Shown here: piece by piece, positions 1 to 5,451 of the stretch
How positions within the stretch are numbered: position 1 is the first letter of the stretch
Layout: the number at the start of each line of letters is the position of its first letter
Source of the DNA: Armatimonadota bacterium
Lineage (GTDB): Bacteria; Armatimonadota; Zipacnadia; Zipacnadales; VGFC01
DNA length: 8,323 nt
NCBI GenBank assembly: GCA_016869015.1
Contig: VGFB01000130.1
Location: 1 to 8,323 of the forward strand
Direction of reading: 5' to 3'
The notes under the pieces: generated by a model
What the model was told of the DNA's origin: nothing
Seen by the model: the letters and a program-made list of their open reading frames with translations, nothing else
The model's database searches: none
Made by a program: the position numbers and the translations under genes

Positions 1-1154
1 AAGACAATCGCCCCAGCCGCCGGCGTCACCCCGTCGGGCAAGACCACGCGACCGGTGATGTGGGCGCGGGGAGGCGGCCCGTCCGGGTGCGGCGCCGAGC
101 CCTCCGCGCGCGCCGCGGCGGTCTGCTGCAGGCGGGTGACACCCACTCCCGCGGCGAGAAGGAGCAGCGCGCCCGCCACCGTCGCACGCTGCCAGGAGGG
201 GAGCGTGAGGGTCGGGCGCGGCCCCTCGGCCAGGATGCGCCGGACCCGCCGGACCAGGCGGCTGCCCTGCCAACTGCACGTGAGCGGCGAGGGCGACCGG
301 GCGGCTTGCGCCCACTCGGCCACCGCCTCCGCGTAGGCCGCCCGGTTGCCCGTCAGCGCCACCACCCAGTCGTCGCACGCCTCCTCGGCGGCGTCCGACA
401 GCTTCCTCGCCGCCAGCCACGCCAGCGGGTTCCACCACCAGACAGCCCGCGTAAGGCACGCGAGCAACTGCATGGGCAGGTCGCCGCGCCGGATGTGCGC
501 CAGCTCGTGGATGAGGGCGGCGTTGAGGTGAGCCGCATTCGCGGGGACGCGCTGGGGGAGCACGAGCGTCGGTGTCGCCAGGCCCATCAGCGTGGGGCTG
601 TCCACGCGGTCGCTCGACACGACCCGCGGCGCCCGCCGCAAGCCCAACTGCTCGGCACGCCGCACGACCTCCGCCAGGAGCCCCGGGCTCTCAAACGCCG
701 CCGAGGACCGCAGCAACCCGTGCACGCTCACCAGCCCCCACACGAACAGGGCCAGCCCTGCCCAAGCGCCGAGCAGCCAGACCCCGGACAGGGCCTCCGC
801 CGGAGTTGGCGGGACCCATTCCGGCGCGGCGCGCGCGCTCTGCGCAGGCATCGCCGTACCCGTCGCTGAGGCCGGCGTGAACTCGGCCGGCAAAGGAGCT
901 CGCTCCACCCGCGTCGTCAGCCGCTCGACAATCATCGCAGGCGCCTCAACGCGGATGGTCGCTCTCCCGGCCGGGTGCGCGGCCGTCCACCATCCTACCA
1001 GCGGCGCGGCCCAGAAGGCCAGTACCATCGCCCGCCACACTGCCGAGCGGAGGGCCGCCGACGCGCGACGGCCCAGCGCGCTCGTTACGACCCACCCAAG
1101 CGCCACCACGCAGCTGACGGCCAACGTTACGCGCACGACCACCTCAACGAGCAC
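1..1154 (-). CDS. M56 (BlaR1/MecR1-like) membrane metallopeptidase with regulatory-like C-terminal domain, 3' end cut
   Basis: About 384 codons are visible and the frame runs open off the window's left edge. The zinc-protease motif HELAHIRRGD is seen (H216 and H220 zinc ligands, E217 catalytic). It is followed by AVWWWNPLAW and an EEACDDWVV segment typical of M56 peptidases. Hydrophobic segments lie near residues 2-24, 36-53, about 140-160 and 326-340, matching the four-helix BlaR1 topology with the protease loop in the cytoplasm. After the last helix the chain reads HITGRVVLPDGVTPAAGAIV (365-384), the start of a carboxypeptidase-regulatory-like beta-sandwich rather than a penicillin-binding sensor domain. 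In the family, M56 proteins sense an outside signal and cause cleavage of BlaI; the signal here is unknown. The GTG at 1154 is preferred because AAAGGAG lies 10 nt upstream; GTG at 1163 is in frame but too close. It overlaps blaI by 11 nt, so the two are co-transcribed. Confidence 0.9.
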   Translation of the reverse strand, partial: MLVEVVVRVTLAVSCVVALGWVVTSALGRRASAALRSAVWRAMVLAFWAAPLVGWWTAAHPAGRATIRVEAPAMIVERLTTRVERAPLPAEFTPASATGTAMPAQSARAAPEWVPPTPAEALSGVWLLGAWAGLALFVWGLVSVHGLLRSSAAFESPGLLAEVVRRAEQLGLRRAPRVVSSDRVDSPTLMGLATPTLVLPQRVPANAAHLNAALIHELAHIRRGDLPMQLLACLTRAVWWWNPLAWLAARKLSDAAEEACDDWVVALTGNRAAYAEAVAEWAQAARSPSPLTCSWQGSRLVRRVRRILAEGPRPTLTLPSWQRATVAGALLLLAAGVGVTRLQQTAAARAEGSAPHPDGPPPRAHITGRVVLPDGVTPAAGAIV

Positions 1155-1548
1155 GGCCCTCACGCTCCTTTCGCGCGACCAGCCTCCGGATTTCCGCCAG
1201 CGCCTCGGGCGTCACCTCGCTGCTGTCCAGCAGCGACACCACCAGCGCCTTCGGCGAGCCGCCAAACACGCGTTCCAGCACCTCGCGCAGCACCTGCGAT
1301 CGCACCTGCCCGGCCTCCGTCGCCGGCCGAAAGACGAACGTCCTCCCCTCGGAGCGATGAGCCGCCAACCCCTTCTTCTCCAGGCTGCGCAGCACCGTGA
1401 GCACCGTCGTGTACTTGGGCCGCTGCGCCTCAGGGAACTGCCCCATCACCTCGTACACCGTGCCCTCGCCGATCCGCTCCAGGACCTCCAGTACCTGCAG
1501 CTGCAGTTCCCCCAACCCCGTCAACCGATCACTCCGCGCCTTGCGCAT
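1144..1548 (-). CDS. BlaI/MecI/CopY family transcriptional repressor
   Basis: A 134-residue protein with the BlaI layout. The N-terminal winged helix begins RLTGLGELQLQVLEVL, and the recognition helix and wing lie in KYTTVLTVLRSLEKKGL and the following EGRTFVFRP stretch (about 46-77). A C-terminal dimerisation region contains LREVLERVFGGSPKALV. Length is normal for the family (about 120-140). BlaI proteins bind as dimers to palindromes in their own promoter and are inactivated by proteolysis triggered by the partner M56 protein encoded next door. A longer frame starting at ATG 1569 exists, but that codon lies at or just after the predicted transcription start and inside the operator repeat. 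ATG 1548 gives the usual N-terminus and a leader of about 30 nt, with a weak ribosome site (AAGTGAG). The target genes beyond this pair cannot be told from the window. Confidence 0.92.
   Translation of the reverse strand: MRKARSDRLTGLGELQLQVLEVLERIGEGTVYEVMGQFPEAQRPKYTTVLTVLRSLEKKGLAAHRSEGRTFVFRPATEAGQVRSQVLREVLERVFGGSPKALVVSLLDSSEVTPEALAEIRRLVARKEREGRAR
1165..1171 (-). promoter_or_regulatory. Shine-Dalgarno for the M56 gene inside blaI
   Basis: AAAGGAG lies within the last codons of the BlaI gene. It sits 10 nt before the GTG at 1154 and only 1 nt before the alternative GTG at 1163, so it supports 1154 as the start of the M56 peptidase. Confidence 0.6.
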
Positions 1549-1565
1549 GGTCGTTATCTCACTTA

Positions 1566-1593
1566 TCATAGTATTATAGCTATAGTATTATAG
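1566..1593 (-). promoter_or_regulatory. Tandem 14-bp near-palindromes, candidate BlaI operator
   Basis: Two adjacent 14-bp units are read on the minus strand: CTATAATACTATAG (1593-1580) and CTATAATACTATGA (1579-1566), identical at 12 of 14 positions. The first unit is itself a palindrome except for one base pair (CTATA-n-TA-n-TATAG). The junction TATAGCTATA is also a perfect palindrome. The units cover the -10 box and the predicted transcription start, where a repressor would block polymerase. BlaI-family repressors autoregulate through such symmetric sites in known systems; binding here is inferred from position and symmetry. Confidence 0.6.
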
Positions 1594-1615
1594 CCAGTGA
1601 GACCGCCATCGTCAA
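1587..1615 (-). promoter_or_regulatory. Sigma70-type promoter of the blaI-M56 operon
   Basis: On the minus strand TTGACG (1615-1610) and TATAAT (1592-1587) are separated by exactly 17 bp. This is one mismatch from the housekeeping consensus. Transcription should start near 1580, about 30 nt before ATG 1548. A second perfect TATAAT (1578-1573) lies 14 bp downstream because the sequence is duplicated; it has no matching -35 box, so the first is the better candidate. The AT-rich stretch stands out sharply from its GC-rich surroundings. Confidence 0.75.
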
Positions 1616-1691
1616 GGGGAAGTCCCGAAACAAGGACCCGCTGCTGCAACAGTCGAAGAGCCCCGTACTACACCCTCAGGCGGTCTCCTCC

Positions 1692-2993
1692 ATGCCCACG
1701 ATTACGATGATTGGTGCGGGGTCGATTACGTTCACGCGGCGGTTGTACAACGACATTCTCGCTCAGCCGGAACTGCGGGAGTCCACCATTCGGATGGTGG
1801 ACATCGATGAGGAGAAGCTCGCGGCGATCACCGGGTATGCGCAGGAGGTGGCGCAGCGGCTCGGGTACCCGACGCGGGTCGAGGGGACGACCGATCGGCG
1901 GCGGGGGCTGGAGGGCGCGGACGTCGTGATCTGCTCGATTGCGGTGGGGACGGAGCAGGATCGGCGGGCGGATGTGTTCATTCCGCAGGCCTACGGTGTC
2001 GAGCAGCTCATCGGGGATACCCTCGGGCCGGGGGGCGTGTTCCGCGCGCTGCGGACGGGGCCGGTGATGGTCGACATCGGGCGGGACATCGAGGCGGTCT
2101 GCCCCGACGCCTGGTGGCTGAACTACACGAACCCGATGGCGATCTGCACGTGGGCGGTGCTGAAGGGCACGCGCGCGCGGATCGTCGGCCTGTGCCATAG
2201 CGTGCAGGGGACGACGCGGCAACTGGCGGGCTACATGGGCGTGCCGTACGGGGAGGTGGACTACTGGGTCGCGGGCATCAACCACATGGCCTGGTATCTG
2301 CGGCTCGAGCGGAAGGGGCAGGACCTCTACCCCCGCCTGCGGGAGGCGCTGGACGACCCGGAGACCTTCGCGAAGGACCCGGTGCGGTTCGAGGTGTTCC
2401 GGCACTTCGGCTACTTCGTCACCGAGTCGACCCGGCACATGGGCGAGTACGTGCCCTACTTCTACAAGGACGCGGAGCACATCCGGCAGCTCGGCATGGA
2501 GCCGCGCCAACCGCGCGAGGGCTGGGACCACGAACGCTGGCAGCAGCACGCCGAGCGGCTGACCCAGGAGCTGTCGGCCGAGTCGCTCCCGGAGCCCACC
2601 GCCTCCGAGGAGTACGCCTCGTGGATCATCCGGTCGCTGGTCACGGGCGAGCGACGGAGGATCAACGGGAACGTGCTGAACGAGGGGCTGATCGACAATC
2701 TCCCGGGCGGGTGCTGCGTCGAGGTTCCGTGTCTGGTCGAGCAGGGGCGGATCGCGCCGTGTCACGTCGGCCCGCTGCCGCCCCAGTTGGCCGCGCTGAA
2801 CGCCTCGAATGTCGCGCTGCAGGAGTGCTGCGTCGACGCCATCCTCGAGCGGGACTTGCGGAAGGCTTACCACGCGGTGGCGCTCGATCCGCTGACCGCC
2901 GGACGCTTGACGCTGCCGCAGATCAAGGCTATGTTCGAGGAGATGGTCGAGGCGGAGCGCGAGAGCCTCCGCGAGTATACCGAACCGCACTGA
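1692..2993 (+). CDS. Glycoside hydrolase family 4 enzyme, alpha-galactosidase (MelA)-like
   Basis: A 433-residue protein with the GH4 architecture. The N-terminal Rossmann fold has GAGSITFTRRLYNDIL (8-23) for NAD binding and an acidic strand end VDID (36-39). NYTNPMA (144-150) is the conserved substrate-side motif. GLCHSVQGT (166-174) supplies metal-binding Cys168, and GINHMAW (195-201) supplies metal-binding His198. GH4 enzymes hydrolyse glycosides by an NAD- and Mn-dependent oxidation-elimination mechanism. The CHSV motif with GINHMAW is the pattern I associate with MelA-type alpha-galactosidases rather than phospho-glucosidases, but alpha-glucosidase or uronidase activity is possible. There is no signal peptide, so it is cytoplasmic. 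ATG 1692 has a weak ribosome site (AGGCGG, 8 nt away); no convincing own promoter was found in 1616-1691. It heads the four-gene plus-strand cluster. No sugar transporter is in the window. Confidence 0.92.
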   Translation: MPTITMIGAGSITFTRRLYNDILAQPELRESTIRMVDIDEEKLAAITGYAQEVAQRLGYPTRVEGTTDRRRGLEGADVVICSIAVGTEQDRRADVFIPQAYGVEQLIGDTLGPGGVFRALRTGPVMVDIGRDIEAVCPDAWWLNYTNPMAICTWAVLKGTRARIVGLCHSVQGTTRQLAGYMGVPYGEVDYWVAGINHMAWYLRLERKGQDLYPRLREALDDPETFAKDPVRFEVFRHFGYFVTESTRHMGEYVPYFYKDAEHIRQLGMEPRQPREGWDHERWQQHAERLTQELSAESLPEPTASEEYASWIIRSLVTGERRRINGNVLNEGLIDNLPGGCCVEVPCLVEQGRIAPCHVGPLPPQLAALNASNVALQECCVDAILERDLRKAYHAVALDPLTAGRLTLPQIKAMFEEMVEAERESLREYTEPH

Positions 2994-3004
2994 CGGAGAC
3001 CACG

Positions 3005-3640
3005 ATGAACCGGCTGATCCTGGGAGTGTTGGGTGTGACCGCCGTCTGTTGGCTCGCGCTGGGCGGGTGCAAGCCTCCCGCCGAGGAGGACACCTCGGCC
3101 AAGCCGCCCCCGCCGATCAACGCGCCTGCCCCGCCCGAACCCGTTGAGCCTGCGGCTCCCGAGACGCCTGCGGAGAAGGGAGACAACCCCACGGTAGAGA
3201 TCGAGACGACCAAGGGAGCTCTGGTGGCCGAGCTGTACGAGGACGCCGCGCCCAAGACGGTGGCGAACTTCCTGAAGCTGGCGAAGGAAGGGTACTACGA
3301 TAACATGGTGTGGCACCGGGTGGAGCCGGGCTTTGTGATCCAGGCGGGCCAAGGCCCGGACAAGCCCACGATCCCCGACGAGGTGAACGCCCACAAGCAC
3401 CGGCGCGGCGCGCTGGCGATGGCCAAGCCCGGCTCCGCGGGCGATCCCTCGCGCCTGAGCGCGCCCGACAGCGCCTCGACCCAGTTCTATGTCACCCTCG
3501 GCGAGCGCGAGAAGACCAAGCACCTCAACCAGGAGTACACGGTCTTCGGTCAGGTCACTGAGGGCATGGAGGTCGCCGACAAGATCACGACACAGGACAA
3601 GATCAAGACCATCAAGGTCGTCGAGGCGACCGATGGGTAG
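3005..3640 (+). CDS. Exported lipoprotein cyclophilin-type peptidyl-prolyl cis-trans isomerase
   Basis: A 211-residue protein. Residues 1-22 form a lipoprotein signal with a hydrophobic core and lipobox LGGC (19-22), so it should be lipidated at Cys22 and anchored outside the cytoplasmic membrane. A Pro/Ala/Glu-rich linker follows (23-60). The cyclophilin domain (62-209) shows VWHRVEPGFVIQAG (102-115, with Arg105, Phe110 and Gln113 matching the catalytic set), ALAMAK (136-141), DSASTQFYVTL (155-165) and YTVFGQVTEGMEVADKI. It should speed proline isomerisation during folding of exported proteins. ATG 3005 follows the GH4 stop by 11 nt with GGAG 6 nt upstream, so the genes are probably one transcript. 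Its end overlaps the next gene by 8 nt. Its link with the metabolic neighbours is not obvious. Confidence 0.95.
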   Translation: MNRLILGVLGVTAVCWLALGGCKPPAEEDTSAKPPPPINAPAPPEPVEPAAPETPAEKGDNPTVEIETTKGALVAELYEDAAPKTVANFLKLAKEGYYDNMVWHRVEPGFVIQAGQGPDKPTIPDEVNAHKHRRGALAMAKPGSAGDPSRLSAPDSASTQFYVTLGEREKTKHLNQEYTVFGQVTEGMEVADKITTQDKIKTIKVVEATDG

Positions 3641-3956
3641 CCGTGTCGGCGAGGAGCGACTGGTCTGCCGCTGCCGGGAGGTGAGCGAGGCCGATGTGCT
3701 GGAGGCGGTCCGCGACGGCGCGCGCTCCCTGCGCGGGGTGAAGCTGCGCACGCGCGCGATGACGGGGCTCTGCCAGGGGCAGACCTGCGGCCCGCTCATC
3801 GAGTCGATCCTCCGGCGGGAACTTGGCCCTCGGCTCCTTCCCGACGAACGCCCCGCGCGCGGGCCGGTGCGGGCGCTTCCGGTGGGGACGCTGGCGAGCG
3901 CCCTCCCCCCCGGCGCCTCTCCCGGAGGGAGAGGGACCGGGGGTGAGGGCCGGTGA
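3633..3956 (+). CDS. BFD-like [2Fe-2S]-binding protein, probable small subunit of a flavin dehydrogenase
   Basis: A 107-residue protein. Cys12 and Cys14 (VCRCREVSEADVLEAV) and Cys47 and Cys52 (GLCQGQTCGPLI) form the CxC...CxxxxC set of the Fer2_BFD domain, spaced as in the family. After the domain, RPARGPVRALPVGTLA (73-88) resembles the tail seen after such domains in opine or HcnB-type oxidoreductases. Residues 90-106 are encoded by a dispersed hairpin repeat and are low-complexity (Gly/Pro/Arg), so the ancestral protein probably ended near residue 89. ATG 3633 has GAGG 6 nt upstream and overlaps the cyclophilin gene by 8 nt; longer in-frame starts lie deep inside the cyclophilin gene and are unlikely. 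The stop TGA shares bases with the GTG start of the flavoprotein, so the two are translationally coupled. It likely passes electrons from that flavoprotein. No alpha subunit is present. Confidence 0.85.
   Translation: MGSRVGEERLVCRCREVSEADVLEAVRDGARSLRGVKLRTRAMTGLCQGQTCGPLIESILRRELGPRLLPDERPARGPVRALPVGTLASALPPGASPGGRGTGGEGR
3901..3949 (+). repeat. Dispersed hairpin repeat, copy 1, inside the end of the [2Fe-2S] gene
   Basis: Nested inverted repeat: outer arms 3901-3913 and 3937-3949 pair at 12 of 13 positions; inner arms 3916-3923 (CCTCTCCC) and 3927-3934 (GGGAGAGG) pair perfectly around a 3-nt loop. Its reverse complement starts CCCTCACCCCCGG, matching the copy at 5221-5255 in the opposite direction. 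It ends three bases before the GTG start of the flavoprotein, so its GGGTGAGGG end is that gene's only visible ribosome-site candidate. Confidence 0.8.
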
Positions 3957-5086
3957 CGCCCGATGTTCTCATCGTGGGGGCGGGCCTGATCGGCTGCTCG
4001 TGCGCGTACTCCCTGGCGAGGCGCGGCCTGCGGGTGATGGTGCTGGAGCGCGAGGATCTCGCGTCGGGCGCCTCGGGCGCGTGCGACGGGCACGTGTGCT
4101 GTCAGTCCAAGGCGCCGGGCCCGCACCTGGACCTCGCCCGGCGTTCCCGGAACCTGTACCGGGCCCTCGCGGAGGAACTGGGCGGCGAGACGGGCTTTCG
4201 TCAGTGTGGCAGCTGGATGATCGCGGAGACCGCAGAGGAGTTGGCTGCGCTCGAAGCGTCCACACCGCAGCGTCAGGCCGAGGGTCTCGACGTGTCGCTT
4301 CATTCCGGCTCGGCGGTGCAGGCCGCCGAACCCATCCTCGCCTCCGACCTCGCCGGTGGCAGCTACTGTGCAACCGACGGCCAGACCGATCCCTGGCGCA
4401 CGACCCTCGCCTTCCACACGGCCGGAACCCGCCTCGGAGTCGGGTTCCGGCTTGGCGAGACTGCGCTGCGGCTCCTCCAAGACGGGAGCCGGGTAACGGG
4501 CGTTGAGACGCCGGCGGGTTGTGTTGAGGCGGGCGCCGTGCTGCTCGCCACCGGAGCCTGGACGGCCGACCTGTGCGCGCCGCTGGGCGTGTCGCTGCCG
4601 GTTCGGCCGCGGCGCGGGGAGATCCTGGTCACCGAGCCGATGCCGCCCCTGCTCAACTCCATCGTGCTACATGCCCCGTACGTGGGTCAGAAGCTGCACG
4701 TGGACGGCGAGCGCCCGGCGACGCTCGTGCTGGAGCAACTGGAGGACGGCAACCTCCTGCTCGGCAGCACGCGATCCTACTCGGGCTTCGACGCGCGGAA
4801 CACCCCGTCGGGGCTGGCCTCCATCGCCGCCGAGGCCTCCCGCCTCGCCCCGGCTCTGGCCGACCTCCATATCGTGCGGTCCTTCACGGGTCTGCGCCCG
4901 GCCTCCCTCGACGGCCTGCCGCTGCTGGGCCCGCTCCAGGGATTCGACGGCCTCTTCCTCGCCACGGGCCATGAGGGGGATGGTGTCGCGCTGGCCCCGA
5001 TCACAGGCGAGCTTCTCGCCGACGGCCTCACCGGCGCCGGAGGGTGGGCTCCGCAACTGCTGCCCCTTCGCTTCTCAGACACGTAG
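3953..5086 (+). CDS. FAD-dependent oxidoreductase, D-amino-acid oxidase / HcnC family
   Basis: A 377-residue protein. It starts at once with the FAD-binding Rossmann motif VLIVGAGLIG (5-14) and the strand end VLERED (30-35). LATGAWT (198-204) and the C-terminal signatures GLRPASLDGLPLLG (313-326) and GHEGDGVALAPITGELLADG (339-358) mark the DAO superfamily. The GHEGDG variant is what I associate with HcnC, opine-oxidase and hydroxyproline-dehydrogenase beta subunits. It should oxidise the C-N bond of an amino acid or imino acid, with electrons leaving through the adjacent [2Fe-2S] protein; the substrate cannot be told. The start is GTG, and GTGA overlaps the upstream stop by 4 nt. No signal peptide or membrane helix is seen, so it is cytoplasmic. 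It is the last gene of the plus-strand cluster, followed by palindromes and no U-rich terminator. Confidence 0.9.
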   Translation: MTPDVLIVGAGLIGCSCAYSLARRGLRVMVLEREDLASGASGACDGHVCCQSKAPGPHLDLARRSRNLYRALAEELGGETGFRQCGSWMIAETAEELAALEASTPQRQAEGLDVSLHSGSAVQAAEPILASDLAGGSYCATDGQTDPWRTTLAFHTAGTRLGVGFRLGETALRLLQDGSRVTGVETPAGCVEAGAVLLATGAWTADLCAPLGVSLPVRPRRGEILVTEPMPPLLNSIVLHAPYVGQKLHVDGERPATLVLEQLEDGNLLLGSTRSYSGFDARNTPSGLASIAAEASRLAPALADLHIVRSFTGLRPASLDGLPLLGPLQGFDGLFLATGHEGDGVALAPITGELLADGLTGAGGWAPQLLPLRFSDT

Positions 5087-5143
5087 TGCCCCATCGCTCG
5101 TGGTTGTTTGGATTGGTGGACGGCCCGTTCCGCGCGCCCATCC

Positions 5144-5188
5144 GTCGCCGTCGTAGGACGGAGCAGCGCTCCGTCCTACGACGGCGAC
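5144..5188. repeat. Perfect 21-bp inverted repeat with 3-nt loop
   Basis: Arms 5144-5164 and 5168-5188 are exact reverse complements around AGC. The core reads GTAGGACGGAGC on the left and GCTCCGTCCTAC on the right. It lies 58 nt after the flavoprotein stop. There is no T-run after it on either strand, so it is not a textbook intrinsic terminator. It may instead be a REP-like element or a transcript-stabilising hairpin. Confidence 0.8.
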
Positions 5189-5220
5189 TCGCACGGCAAC
5201 GACGAACGGCGCGGTGGAGG

Positions 5221-5255
5221 CCTCACCCCCGGCCCCTCTCCTGAAGGGAGAGGGG
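5221..5255 (+). repeat. Dispersed hairpin repeat, copy 2
   Basis: CCTCACCCCCGG (5221-5232) is followed by arms CCCCTCTCC (5233-5241) and GGAGAGGGG (5247-5255). This matches the reverse complement of the 3901-3949 element at the leader and in the inner stem. The outer right arm found in copy 1 is missing here. The loop differs (TGAAG) while the stem is kept, which suggests the fold matters. Confidence 0.75.
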
Positions 5256-5300
5256 AGAACGGCGACGGCCGCCACACCGGGGCCACCACGAGCCAGGCCA

Positions 5301-5318
5301 GCGGACGAGGGCGTCCGC
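5301..5318. repeat. Short GC hairpin
   Basis: GCGGACG (5301-5307) and CGTCCGC (5312-5318) pair perfectly around AGGG. It follows the second hairpin repeat by about 45 nt. Its role is unknown; the same kind of GC-rich hairpin is common between genes in GC-rich genomes. Confidence 0.5.
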
Positions 5319-5384
5319 GCTCCAGGGAACGGGCAGCAAACACGGCGCGTATGTCTTCCCATAGACGCACTGGTGCCTTGTCAG

Positions 5385-5451
5385 CCATGGACTGTTGGGT
5401 GAGGCGGGAATGGGCGCCTGGCCCTGACTCCCGTCACCCCACAGTTCATGG
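5385..5451. repeat. Imperfect inverted repeat spanning the GNAT stop, possible bidirectional terminator
   Basis: Arms 5385-5402 (CCATGGACTGTTGGGTGA) and 5434-5451 (TCACCCCACAGTTCATGG) pair at 16 of 18 positions. Inside them CGGGA (5405-5409) and TCCCG (5429-5433) can pair as well. The TGA stop of the GNAT gene (5448-5446) lies in the right arm. It sits between convergent genes, where a shared terminator would be expected, but neither strand shows a U-tract. Confidence 0.6.

Larger units (their letters stand above)
5087..5445. other. Gene-free intergenic stretch rich in palindromes
   Basis: This 359-base gap separates two convergent gene blocks. Short frames exist on both strands but show no plausible ribosome site or coherent domain, and they read through the palindromes. 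One minus-strand frame (5388-5176) begins with a segment faintly like a serine acetyltransferase N-terminus and is discussed as a finding. The four inverted repeats are listed separately. No RNA gene or promoter was recognised. Confidence 0.7.

Noticed and set aside
60..869. Plus-strand open frame of 269 codons
   Set aside because: It is the exact antisense of the M56 peptidase codons; its Arg/Pro/Gln-rich translation has no domain, whereas the minus frame holds HELAH and membrane helices.
1548..1569. ATG 1569 as start of the BlaI protein
   Set aside because: It lies inside the operator repeat, only about 11 nt after the predicted transcription start, with no ribosome site; the family N-terminus fits ATG 1548.
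1661..1671. GTACTAC as a BlaI half-site upstream of the GH4 gene
   Set aside because: Only a few bases resemble an operator half, there is no symmetric partner, and no promoter surrounds it.
1668..2990. Minus-strand open frame of 440 codons opposite the GH4 gene
   Set aside because: A shadow caused by GC-rich third positions; the plus strand encodes all GH4 motifs and the antisense product is His/Arg/Pro-rich without a recognisable fold.
3901..3949. Hairpin as an intrinsic terminator inside the operon
   Set aside because: No U-tract follows and the flavoprotein starts three bases later in an overlapping arrangement; it matches a dispersed repeat.
2867..4480. Minus-strand open frame of 537 codons
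   Set aside because: It runs across three clearly coding plus-strand genes and their boundaries, and its translation is low-complexity.
5221..5318. CRISPR array
   Set aside because: The palindromes here differ from one another and are not regularly spaced, so there is no repeat-spacer pattern.
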